Shown here one piece after another: positions 1-7,019 of a DNA stretch of 64,000 bases. A program made the translations under genes and the position numbers. Every line of letters starts with the position of its first letter. Within the stretch, counting starts at the first letter, position 1. The notes under the pieces are model-generated. The model was not told the DNA's origin. It did no database searches and saw nothing but the letters and a program-made list of their open reading frames with translations. Origin of the DNA: Cyclobacterium sp. SYSU L10401 (GTDB taxonomy: Bacteria; Bacteroidota; Bacteroidia; Cytophagales; Cyclobacteriaceae); contig NZ_WOFO01000002.1 of NCBI RefSeq assembly GCF_010993705.1, positions 372,001-436,000 on the forward strand, written 5' to 3'.

Positions 1-1331
1 CTGCTAACCTTTAATTCAGCCTGAATGGCATTGGCACATTTTTTTGCTATGGCCAGTCCCAATCCATTTCCTGGAATTTGCTTGTGATCCAAGGCATCTG
101 ATCGATAAAAACTATCGTAAATATTGACTAAATCATCTTCCTTAATTCCGATTCCATCATCCCTGACATTACAGGTAATTCGGCCTTCTACAATATCTAC
201 AGCGATACGTATCGTTCCTCCATAATGTGAATATTTAATGGCATTATTTAGGATGTTGTCAATAATGATATTGCTGTAGAAATGAGGTATAAGGGCCTTC
301 TCCGATTGATTGATATTCAGCCTAATTTTCAGTTTTTTCTTAGTAATCAGGGGTTTAAACCGGGAGATGGATTCATCAATGAGCACGGAAAGAGGTATAA
401 AAGAATCCTTTTTACTTCCTACGGACGTTTCTAATCGGGCCAACATCAACAGTTGTTCTAAGGTAGCCGTCATTCGGTCGATTTCTTCCAGGCTATAAAG
501 GATCTTTGCTTCGTACTCCTGTTGAGATCGTGGCTTCCTGATCAGCACCTCCAAGGTGCCACGCAGTGTGGCAAGAGGGGTCCGGAGTTCATGAGACGCA
601 TCCGACGTAAATTGTTTTTCCTTTTCAATGGCCTTTTCAATTCGCTTCAGCAAGTCATTGAAACTGGAAGAAAGAAGAAAAATTTCATCTTGATTTTTGG
701 GCAAAGCAACTCTTTCATTCAGATTATTTTGGGTGATATGAGTTATGGTACGAGTCATTTCCTGAATGGGAATCATGCTTCTTCCTGCCAAAAACCGGGA
801 GATGAAGTATAAGCCTACCAGTAGCACGAAATAAGAAATGATCAAGACCTCTCTCAACCGGGAGATCACAGAAAATGCAGATTCTGAGGATATGGCTGCA
901 ACGATGTATCCTTTTATCCGATCATTTTCCATAATAGGTAGTTGAACTTGCCGGATGGGGATATCCGTCAGTTCGGCATTGTAATGCCCGCCATCCGCCT
1001 TTCCTTTGAAGGTAAGAAAATCCTGCTTCAGGTTCGGGGATCGATCCATCACCGAACCCTGCTTGTCATTCAATTGAATAAAAACAGGGTTAACTTGGGT
1101 CTCTGTGTGTTCACGCTCTTGCCATTCTTCCTTATTGATAAATTGAATGCTGTCTTTTACGAATTCAATCTCGTTTAAATGCTTTTCTGCTTCGTACGAT
1201 AAATCATTATCCAGGTTTTGTATCACCGTACGCTCGACAATCAAAAAGATGGTGCCAAAAACAACCGCCATGATGATGGCTGTCGCCACCATATAATGCA
1301 GGGCTATTCTATTTTTGAAGCTTAGGTTCAT
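1..1331 (-). CDS. Sensor histidine kinase, OmpR-partner type (C-terminus cut by window edge)
   Basis: This is a membrane sensor kinase that should autophosphorylate and pass phosphate to the response regulator encoded just upstream. It has a short N-terminal cytoplasmic tail, a first membrane segment near residues 8-30 and a periplasmic loop of roughly 130 residues. A second membrane segment and a HAMP-like linker follow. The dimerisation motif SHELRTP has its phosphoacceptor His at about residue 247. An N-box (NILNNAIKYS), a G1 box (DDGIGI) and a G2 box (GLGLAIAKK) complete the ATPase domain. The reading frame is still open at base 1, but only the extreme C-terminus should be missing. Its ATG overlaps the regulator stop codon (ATGA, 1328-1331), so the two are translationally coupled. 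The signal sensed is unknown; CusS/BaeS-like kinases have this architecture. Confidence 0.93.
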   Translation of the reverse strand, partial: MNLSFKNRIALHYMVATAIIMAVVFGTIFLIVERTVIQNLDNDLSYEAEKHLNEIEFVKDSIQFINKEEWQEREHTETQVNPVFIQLNDKQGSVMDRSPNLKQDFLTFKGKADGGHYNAELTDIPIRQVQLPIMENDRIKGYIVAAISSESAFSVISRLREVLIISYFVLLVGLYFISRFLAGRSMIPIQEMTRTITHITQNNLNERVALPKNQDEIFLLSSSFNDLLKRIEKAIEKEKQFTSDASHELRTPLATLRGTLEVLIRKPRSQQEYEAKILYSLEEIDRMTATLEQLLMLARLETSVGSKKDSFIPLSVLIDESISRFKPLITKKKLKIRLNINQSEKALIPHFYSNIIIDNILNNAIKYSHYGGTIRIAVDIVEGRITCNVRDDGIGIKEDDLVNIYDSFYRSDALDHKQIPGNGLGLAIAKKCANAIQAELKVS

Positions 1332-1996
1332 ATTTCTTTTGCGATGTAACCTACACCACGAACGGTCTGAATGTAATTTTCTTCCTCAGATAAGGAAAGC
1401 TTCTTTCGCAATGCGTTGATGTACACATCGATAACACCAGTATTGTATTCGAAGTGGATATCCCATACACTTTCTATGATCCGCGTTCTTCTACATACCT
1501 TGCCTTTGTTGCGGATAAGGTATTCCAGCAAGGCAAATTCCTTTTGGGTGAGATTAACCTCTTCCTTTCCTTTAAATACCTGATGGGTCTCCGTATTCAG
1601 CGTAATGATTCCCAAGGTAAATAGGGAGTGCTCACCCATCTTTGGTCTCAGTTGCACTTTGATTCGCTCCAGAATTTCCTCGAAATGAAAGGGCTTCTTA
1701 ATATAATCATTTGCGCCAGACTGCAAACCAAACAGCGTTTCGTCAAGCGTGTCCTTGGCGGTTAGAAAAATGACAGGGGTGGTTGGGAATTCTTTTCTGA
1801 ACTGCCTGCAAATTTCGATTCCACTTAATCCCGGAAGCATCCAGTCAAGTAATAGTATATCGTACTCTCCTGATAACGCCAAGCGCAGGCCCAATTTGCC
1901 TTCATCGGCCACATCCACAGCAAACGACTCTTCCTCTAATCCCTGTTTAAGGAAAGCCGCAATTCCCTTTTCGTCTTCAACTATCAAAATCCTCAT
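1328..1996 (-). CDS. OmpR/PhoB-family response regulator
   Basis: This two-domain DNA-binding response regulator is 222 aa, the usual length. The receiver domain spans about residues 1-115 and has the acidic pocket (E7, D8), the phosphoacceptor D51, switch T79 and conserved K101 in KKPF. The C-terminal winged helix covers about residues 125-222 and has the typical ending VRGVGYIAKE. It is the first gene of a two-gene operon with the kinase downstream, and the ATGA overlap supports coupled translation. The overall pattern (LDWMLPG, GANDYIKKPF) matches CusR/ArlR-like regulators. The target genes cannot be deduced here, because no efflux or envelope-stress gene lies directly next to it. Confidence 0.95.
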   Translation of the reverse strand: MRILIVEDEKGIAAFLKQGLEEESFAVDVADEGKLGLRLALSGEYDILLLDWMLPGLSGIEICRQFRKEFPTTPVIFLTAKDTLDETLFGLQSGANDYIKKPFHFEEILERIKVQLRPKMGEHSLFTLGIITLNTETHQVFKGKEEVNLTQKEFALLEYLIRNKGKVCRRTRIIESVWDIHFEYNTGVIDVYINALRKKLSLSEEENYIQTVRGVGYIAKEI

Positions 1997-2078
1997 CTAC
2001 CAAATATGCATATAACTCGCTTAAGAATCCATTAATTGAATCTTAAGAAACGCTTAAAATTCAGGAAATCCGCTTTTT

Positions 2079-2303
2079 TTATCGGGTTATCCTTTCATTT
2101 AGTTCCGCTATCCACACCTCTGGCTCATAAACGACCATTTTGAATTCCTTACCATTCCTTGTTTGAATGCAAATACCGGGATACCTCCTTTTTCCCGCCT
2201 CTCTTTTTTCAACCCCGGAAATCGTTTCATAGTCAATATCCGTTTGCCCTTTCTGTATGTTAAGTGCTAAACAAGTTACGCAATTTTGCCATAAAGCAGG
2301 TAA
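2079..2303 (-). pseudogene. C-terminal remnant of an unidentified protein, no start codon
   Basis: Between the response regulator and the DinB gene, the minus strand holds a 74-codon open frame that begins right after a TAG and contains no ATG near its beginning. Its translation looks like genuine protein: IQKGQTDIDYETISGVEKR, then RYPGICIQTRNGKEFK and VVYEPEVWIAELNERI. The alternating beta-strand pattern ending in an amphipathic helix resembles the C-terminal half of a PH-like membrane-associated domain, but I cannot assign a family. The lack of a start and the abrupt 5' end suggest a leftover of a deleted gene. A non-ATG start is the alternative. Confidence 0.4.
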
Positions 2304-2334
2304 CTAACAGAGGTTGAAATTTGCTTGATTTTCC

Positions 2335-2820
2335 TTAGCTAGGCTCATTTTTAAATACTCTTTTGAGGTACATCAATTGACCGGTGTGGTAAGAATTGTG
2401 ATTGGCCATGATGATGATCTCCCGAAAAATCGTGTAATCCGGGGCATGCGCAATGGGGGCAAACAGGTCGAGAGAATCATCTTCAATCATCTGAATCAGT
2501 TGCTTTCGGTCGGCAAAAAAACCCTCCATAGATTGTTTCCAGGTATTGGTGTCCGCTTCGGCTGTTGGCCAATAGTCCTCCGGCCAGTTCATTTCCCGGT
2601 AGTTGGGGTTGTTTATAAATTCGATGATATCCCGCTGCGCCCTTCGCATGTGTTCTACCAGGAACCAGGGAGAATGGGGAATGCCCGGCACTTTATTGTT
2701 GATGGCCTCTAAGGGGAAATCGGCTACTACCCGATCAAAGGTAATGTGAGCTTTTTCACCACTTAGCGATTCGATCAGGTGTTTGCGTAAAATTTGACGT
2801 TCAGTTTGGTTTAAGGGCAT
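2335..2820 (-). CDS. DinB family protein
   Basis: This DinB/YfiT-like four-helix-bundle protein is about 161 aa from the preferred start. Metal-ligand histidines are visible in the pattern WFLVEHMRRAQ in the first third and NHNSYHTGQL near the C-terminus. The latter is the hallmark second and third ligand pair of the family. I chose the ATG at 2818-2820 (MPLNQTERQ) because the family starts there. An in-frame ATG 21 codons upstream would add a poorly conserved stretch. Members are thought to be metal-dependent thiol-S-transferases or hydrolases, and the substrate here is unknown. It is a lone gene on its strand. Confidence 0.85.
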   Translation of the reverse strand: MPLNQTERQILRKHLIESLSGEKAHITFDRVVADFPLEAINNKVPGIPHSPWFLVEHMRRAQRDIIEFINNPNYREMNWPEDYWPTAEADTNTWKQSMEGFFADRKQLIQMIEDDSLDLFAPIAHAPDYTIFREIIIMANHNSYHTGQLMYLKRVFKNEPS

Positions 2821-3066
2821 CGTAGGAATGGGGTTGGTTCGACTTACTAGAAATGTAGACGTACATGCCGCCGCACTTAACAACTAAGCTTGGAAGCTTG
2901 TATTGACCAGAGTCAAGAGGCGATTTTTTCGAAACTGTACAGAAATACAGTGTTTTATAGCTGATTAGATTACAGTTAAAACCGAAAAGTATTGATTGAG
3001 ACGCAAATGGCTTGGAGGTAACGGTTTTTCTAAGAACGGTAGCATGGCATCAGGATCCGGCCGTGA

Positions 3067-3088
3067 GGCTAGCCCCCGAAGGGAAGCC
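3067..3088 (-). terminator. Short hairpin downstream of the DUF2442/DUF4160 pair
   Basis: An imperfect stem pairs GGCT with AGCC and CCC with GGG around a small loop, 25 bp beyond the DUF2442 stop on the same strand. There is no clear T-run, so it may be an incidental hairpin rather than a terminator. Confidence 0.25.
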
Positions 3089-3112
3089 AGACAGAGTTGA
3101 GCTAACACTCCG

Positions 3113-3349
3113 TTATTTTAATAATCCATTAACTGAGAGATCTTCATCAAGGCCTTCCCAGTGAATTCCAATTCCTCCTCCAATTAACCTCCAATTATTT
3201 AAATGTTCTCTTGAAGCTTGCCGAAGTTTGGGAAACCATTCAATTGGAGTACCTATTTCTCTTCCATCTTCCAATAGGACATAAAGCCTTTCTTCAGTAA
3301 ACCAGACTTTTTTGGCTCTATTGATTTTTATATCTGTTAAAGTACTCAT
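3113..3349 (-). CDS. DUF2442 domain protein
   Basis: A 78-aa protein with the DUF2442 pattern: an N-terminal strand-rich half (VWFTEERLYVLLEDGREI), then PIEWFPKL, a short helix (ASREHLNNW) and the ending GIGIHWEGLDEDLSVNGLL. DUF2442 genes usually sit next to DUF4160 genes in a two-gene unit with the layout of a toxin-antitoxin pair, and that is the case here. Its ATG lies inside the 3' end of the upstream DUF4160 frame (32 bp overlap). Because the DUF4160 partner carries a stop codon, this gene is probably an orphan. The molecular role is not established. Confidence 0.85.
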   Translation of the reverse strand: MSTLTDIKINRAKKVWFTEERLYVLLEDGREIGTPIEWFPKLRQASREHLNNWRLIGGGIGIHWEGLDEDLSVNGLLK

Positions 3350-3566
3350 GCCAGTTCTCTAATATTAACTCTTTGTGTTCCTCTGTTAATTTACGTAATT
3401 TATTTAATTCAGGGGCACTAAAATTTGTTGAATTAGCTAATTCAACTGGTTCCAGCTAAAATTTCGCATGGCCTTCACCTGATTCAACATGAATATGGGG
3501 AGGTTCGTTTCCTTCATTGCTGAAGAAGAAAAACCGGAAAGGGCCTATTCGCAAAACTGTTGGCAT
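3318..3566 (-). pseudogene. DUF4160 gene interrupted by one in-frame stop
   Basis: The frame starts MPTVLRIGPFRFFFFSNEG and continues EPPHIHVESGEGHAKF, the typical N-terminal half of DUF4160. Codon 37 (3456-3458) is TAG. The same frame then continues without a shift through LEPVELANSTNFSAPELNK to ENWHEYFNRYKNQ, the expected C-terminal half, and ends at a natural TAG. Family members carry Trp in the KFWL position, so a single TGG to TAG change explains the break. Total length is 82 codons including the stop, normal for the family. Readthrough or sequencing error are alternatives. Confidence 0.85.
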
Positions 3567-4019
3567 ATAATTGGAAGTTGGTTATTTGTAAAACAGTAAA
3601 TAACATCCATATAACGCTATCTTTTGAAGGCAGCGGCGTTGCGTGTAAACGAATCCTTTACCCCCTCTTAATCAATTTCCGGAATTAAATTAAGAATTTA
3701 GGATCATAAAACCACCGGAATCAGCACTTTTCTGGTTCAGGGATGAAAAAAATAGGCGCTAAACAGCTGATTCCTACCTTTTCGGCCGCCATCTGCCTAA
3801 GACGGACCATTCATTGCCTGATCAGCCCTACATCCATTACCCGCGACTGCTTCCCCCGGTTGCGGTATGCAGCTCTCTTTGTTCGACCCTCCAATTGTAC
3901 CCCCTTTCGGAAGATTGTAAATGTGCCGGTACTACTGATGTTGCCATTATCCATTACGGAAAAAGAAACCATAGCCGTGCGCTTCAAGTAAATGGCACCT
4001 CCCTATTTCCTGCTTCGGT
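3567..4019. other. 453-bp stretch without a supported gene
   Basis: Short open frames exist on both strands but none looks convincing. On the minus strand about 55 codons around 3830-3990 contain MVSFSVMDNGNISSTG, which weakly recalls the TonB C-terminal fold, but no conserved ending follows. No hairpin or repeat was recognised. Confidence 0.5.
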
Positions 4020-4601
4020 CTATTCTTGATGGTTCTGCCTGTTTATCACCAACTCCCTGATCGGAACCCCATTAATCAACACCTCTTGTAAAACCGCTTC
4101 ACCTGCTTTGATACGCACCACCGCATAGGCAGTTTGCGTTGTGTCCAGTTGGGATTCACGGTAAGCCAATTCGGCATCGTACGCTTTTGATTCTTCCATG
4201 TAGTATCGGTCGAATGGGTAGTCAAGCGTTAGCTTGTTTGTGCCGTTATCCGTCACGTAGGCAACCTTGGCTTTCAAAAAGTCCTGATTCGTAGTGGGAG
4301 GTTCCTTGGAGACGCCCTGCGTTTTTGCAAACCCTTCCTTGTCTGTTGTCAGCAGCACAAAAATCGTTTCACCAGGCAGCCATTCTGCTTCGTTTTGAAC
4401 CGTAATCACCGCTTCTTCGTAGTAAAGAGCTACAAATTTTCCTCTAAATGGGTCATTGGGATCAATTGGCTGGGTTTTGAATCTATATTCCTTCCCGGTA
4501 CTCAGAATGGCTTCCCTGTCAAGAATCATTCTGGCCGGCACATACAACTGCACCAGGGCAATACACACAAATACCAGCAATGCAATCTTTTTGCTATTCA
4601 T
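4020..4601 (-). CDS. GDYXXLXY-domain membrane-anchored protein
   Basis: A 193-aa protein beginning MNSKKIALLVFVCIALVQL, an N-terminal membrane anchor. A mostly extracytoplasmic beta-rich domain follows. The hallmark region is DPNDPFRGKFVALYYE, the position of the GDYXXLXY motif with substitutions in the first residues. The C-terminus has a second conserved block (VRIKAGEAVLQEVLINGVP). I chose the ATG at 4599-4601: it overlaps the DUF2157 stop by 8 bp and gives a clean signal anchor. In many bacteria a gene of this family directly follows DUF2157/DUF4401 membrane protein genes, as here. The biochemical function is unknown. Confidence 0.85.
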   Translation of the reverse strand: MNSKKIALLVFVCIALVQLYVPARMILDREAILSTGKEYRFKTQPIDPNDPFRGKFVALYYEEAVITVQNEAEWLPGETIFVLLTTDKEGFAKTQGVSKEPPTTNQDFLKAKVAYVTDNGTNKLTLDYPFDRYYMEESKAYDAELAYRESQLDTTQTAYAVVRIKAGEAVLQEVLINGVPIRELVINRQNHQE

Positions 4602-5877
4602 TTGATTTTCTCTTTTTGAGCATCCAGTAATTGGCGACAATGAACCCAATCCCAACCGACACAAATAAACCACCCCTCAGGATGAAACTTAAATCGGTAT
4701 CAAAGAATCTACAAACCACCAAAGCGGCAATAATTAGCAAACCCAGGTTCAATGTCCCTAAATTGTTTAGCCTTCCGCCATTTCTGATGGTAAAAATACC
4801 GATTGCAAAAACCAGTAGATTAACGAACAGGACAGAAAGGGATGAGGATAGCCCACTAATGAAAATGGGAATAAATAAAATAAAAACAAGCCCTATTGGC
4901 TTGGCATCTTTCCAGGATTTGTTTTTAAGGTGCGGGGCCAGCAGCACCGCCCCGAATACGGTGAGTAACACCACTGCCAGAAATTCCGGTGCCGTAATGA
5001 CCTGGTTCCAAATGAAATCTTCGTTTCGCAAATGCTCCCAGAACCAATCAAAACTTACCGTCAGCAGTAATACCAATGTCCCCACGAAGCCCAGGACCTT
5101 GTACCCGTTGTTTATCGGCTTCTGCCGGGCAAAAAAGTCCAACTCCCCTATTAAATAACTAAGCCCAAAAAGGCTAAAATAAGCCGGGACCATTAGTTCA
5201 TCTACGGTACCGGCAATCGTCCCCAGGGTAATGATCACTGAAAGCGGAATGATCCAATGGTGGAAAATCATGAAATTACCTTCTGGATTTTTTCTACCCA
5301 GCAGGTAATAATGAGGCATAATGGACAGTAGCAGTAGCCAGTAAAAATAGGCTTCGGTGCCCGGGTAGGTCCAGTAGCTTGTCTCGGCAGCATAGAAGGT
5401 AATTCCGATCAGGAAAAGTAAGGATGTGATGGACGATTGCATCACATAGATCAATGGGAGGCAAAGCAGCATCCAGGTAAGCAGGAATAAGCCCAAATTT
5501 CCAGGCATATGGTATATTTGGCTAACGAGAGAGATGCTTGCTCCAACAGCAAAAAATAAAAAAGCAGTACCGCTTTCTCTCCATGCGGCACTTTCTGGTT
5601 TTTTCATTAACACGAACCCACACAGTGCCTGCCCAATGACGAGTGGAAGAAAGGCCCAATAGGTTTTTACCGTTCGCGAAAACGCATCCCAGTTGTGCGC
5701 AAGTACTAAGATAATTCCAAGGCCAACCAATATGGCACCTATAACCCCAAAGGCGACAAATAGCCGATTGCTTGACTGTCCGCCTTTTTCCCCATAATAA
5801 TCTCGGATTTTGCCTGCTGTCTCGGGAGAAATCACACCGGCTTCTACAAGTTCGGTAATGTCGTTAGTCAGATTCAT
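4594..5877 (-). CDS. DUF2157 multi-pass membrane protein
   Basis: A 427-aa integral membrane protein. A short soluble N-terminal helix pair (ITELVEAGVISPETAGKIRDYY) is typical of DUF2157. About eleven or twelve hydrophobic segments follow, starting with LFVAFGVIGAILVGLGIILVL and the conserved AHNWD after it. The C-terminal tail KKRKS is basic and predicted cytoplasmic. It forms an operon with the GDYXXLXY gene, whose start overlaps its end by 8 bp. The usual DUF4401 partner is not seen as a separate gene, so this protein may cover its role. No transport or enzymatic residues are evident. Confidence 0.88.
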   Translation of the reverse strand: MNLTNDITELVEAGVISPETAGKIRDYYGEKGGQSSNRLFVAFGVIGAILVGLGIILVLAHNWDAFSRTVKTYWAFLPLVIGQALCGFVLMKKPESAAWRESGTAFLFFAVGASISLVSQIYHMPGNLGLFLLTWMLLCLPLIYVMQSSITSLLFLIGITFYAAETSYWTYPGTEAYFYWLLLLSIMPHYYLLGRKNPEGNFMIFHHWIIPLSVIITLGTIAGTVDELMVPAYFSLFGLSYLIGELDFFARQKPINNGYKVLGFVGTLVLLLTVSFDWFWEHLRNEDFIWNQVITAPEFLAVVLLTVFGAVLLAPHLKNKSWKDAKPIGLVFILFIPIFISGLSSSLSVLFVNLLVFAIGIFTIRNGGRLNNLGTLNLGLLIIAALVVCRFFDTDLSFILRGGLFVSVGIGFIVANYWMLKKRKSNE

Positions 5878-6091
5878 TATTTTGTTTATGAGGCGTCAGG
5901 TTTCAGGTGCACTGTATAAAGAATGAAAGCAATACTCTTTTATTTGACACCGCTCTCACCATGGTCTGAATTTATTAAAGATGGTGTAATTATAAGGTAC
6001 CAATAAACTTTCCCAGACTCTGAACCGCCACTCAGCTATCGATTGGGTATTTGCTTGAATTCCTCGTAGTTCTTCTCAAACCTGGTTTGTA

Positions 6092-6514
6092 CTAGATTGC
6101 TCTTGATTTCAAATAATTTTCCGGAGTAAATACCGCGATCTCCGAGTTCAAATAATCTTTTACATTGCGGGTAAGTATCGCTTCTATTCCCTCTATCGAC
6201 AAAGCCGTGGAGTATTGAATTGAATCTTCAAAAACCTTAAAATTATTTTTCAATGCTTGAATAATTTCATTTCGGGTTGTTCCTGCTATTTGAAACATAG
6301 CCGTGAGTTCTTCAATTATTAAAATGGCTCTTTTATGGTCCAGGTATTTCCTTACGATATAATAAATATTATTAATACTAACTGCCGAAATAAAAAGTTG
6401 CAACTGGCCTCGTTCATTTAAATCAAATATTTCACTTGCCGGATTCGCAAACGGTTCCCGATCTGTGAAAAAATCGATTACCACATCTGAATCTAAAAAA
6501 ATCCTAGCCGCCAT
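6092..6514 (-). CDS. PIN-domain ribonuclease toxin (VapC-like)
   Basis: A 140-aa PIN-domain protein, the probable toxin of a type II toxin-antitoxin pair. The N-terminal strand carries acidic residues D8, D10 and D14 (IFLDSDVVIDFF). The central acidic pair appears in FEDSIQYSTAL, and the last motif is TRNVKDY. This arrangement supports a Mg-dependent RNase. The gene starts inside the last codons of the antitoxin gene (11-bp overlap, 6504-6514), typical of co-translated pairs. The family is close to PIN_3 proteins of Bacteroidota. No frameshift is seen, so it is probably active. The RNA target is unknown. Confidence 0.88.
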   Translation of the reverse strand: MAARIFLDSDVVIDFFTDREPFANPASEIFDLNERGQLQLFISAVSINNIYYIVRKYLDHKRAILIIEELTAMFQIAGTTRNEIIQALKNNFKVFEDSIQYSTALSIEGIEAILTRNVKDYLNSEIAVFTPENYLKSRAI

Positions 6515-6758
6515 GCTGTTTGGATAATTCTTCGTTTAGTACTTCCTTGTAATTAAAATCACTGTCTACCTGAATGATCCCTCTTAACCTTTGGATCCTT
6601 GGAGACAATTGGTTGGGTTGAATCTTCCTTCGGCTAATGGTAATCAGCTTGAAGTAATTTTCAACCAGGTCGGAAAGACTTTGCCCTTTTTCTTTTGCAT
6701 AGTCTTTAGCTGTCTTAATGACCTCCTTCTCAATGGTTAAAGTTAATTTCGTATTCAT
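6504..6758 (-). CDS. DUF6364-type antitoxin of the PIN toxin
   Basis: An 84-aa protein with the typical opening MNTKLTLTIEKEVIKTAKDY followed by AKEKGQSLSDLVENY, a ribbon-helix-helix-like DNA-binding region found in DUF6364 antitoxins. The C-terminal part (KEVLNEELSKQHGG) should bind the toxin. The ATG at 6756-6758 is preferred over one 14 codons upstream, since the family starts at MNTKL. That upstream start would also lie across the promoter described at 6770-6802. The 11-bp overlap with the PIN gene indicates a single operon that is probably autorepressed by the complex. Confidence 0.85.
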   Translation of the reverse strand: MNTKLTLTIEKEVIKTAKDYAKEKGQSLSDLVENYFKLITISRRKIQPNQLSPRIQRLRGIIQVDSDFNYKEVLNEELSKQHGG

Positions 6759-6769
6759 GTGCTTTTTAT

Positions 6770-6802
6770 CAAAAATACGTATTCTCTGGTAGATTTGCAA
6801 TA
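6770..6802 (-). promoter_or_regulatory. Bacteroidota-type promoter with overlapping palindrome, antitoxin/PIN operon
   Basis: Reading the minus strand, TATTG (6798-6802) and TATTTTTG (6770-6777) are 20 bp apart and match the -33 TTG and -7 TAnnTTTG elements of this phylum. The perfect palindrome AATACGTATT (6774-6783) overlaps the -7 box. That is where an autorepressing antitoxin would bind. Confidence 0.5.
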
Positions 6803-7019
6803 CGTGTAGTGGATTAGAAAAAAGGTCTAAATCGGACCAAAAAAACCTGGGAAACCGAAAACCTATTCTTAAAATCCCAATTATATATTTTTAACCACAT
6901 AGTCGCACAGTTCATCAAGTGGTTATTCGCTCTGAGAAATGAGATCAGAAATTTGATTTTTTTCTATTTGCATTATAAATAATAAACTCCTCTCCTGCCT
7001 GAAATAATTAACTAACCAT

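Noticed and set aside
3743-4029. Two short plus-strand frames and a minus-strand stretch with VSFSVMDNGNIS in the gap before the GDYXXLXY gene
   Set aside because: The plus frames have no protein-like pattern; the minus stretch only weakly recalls TonB and lacks the conserved ending.
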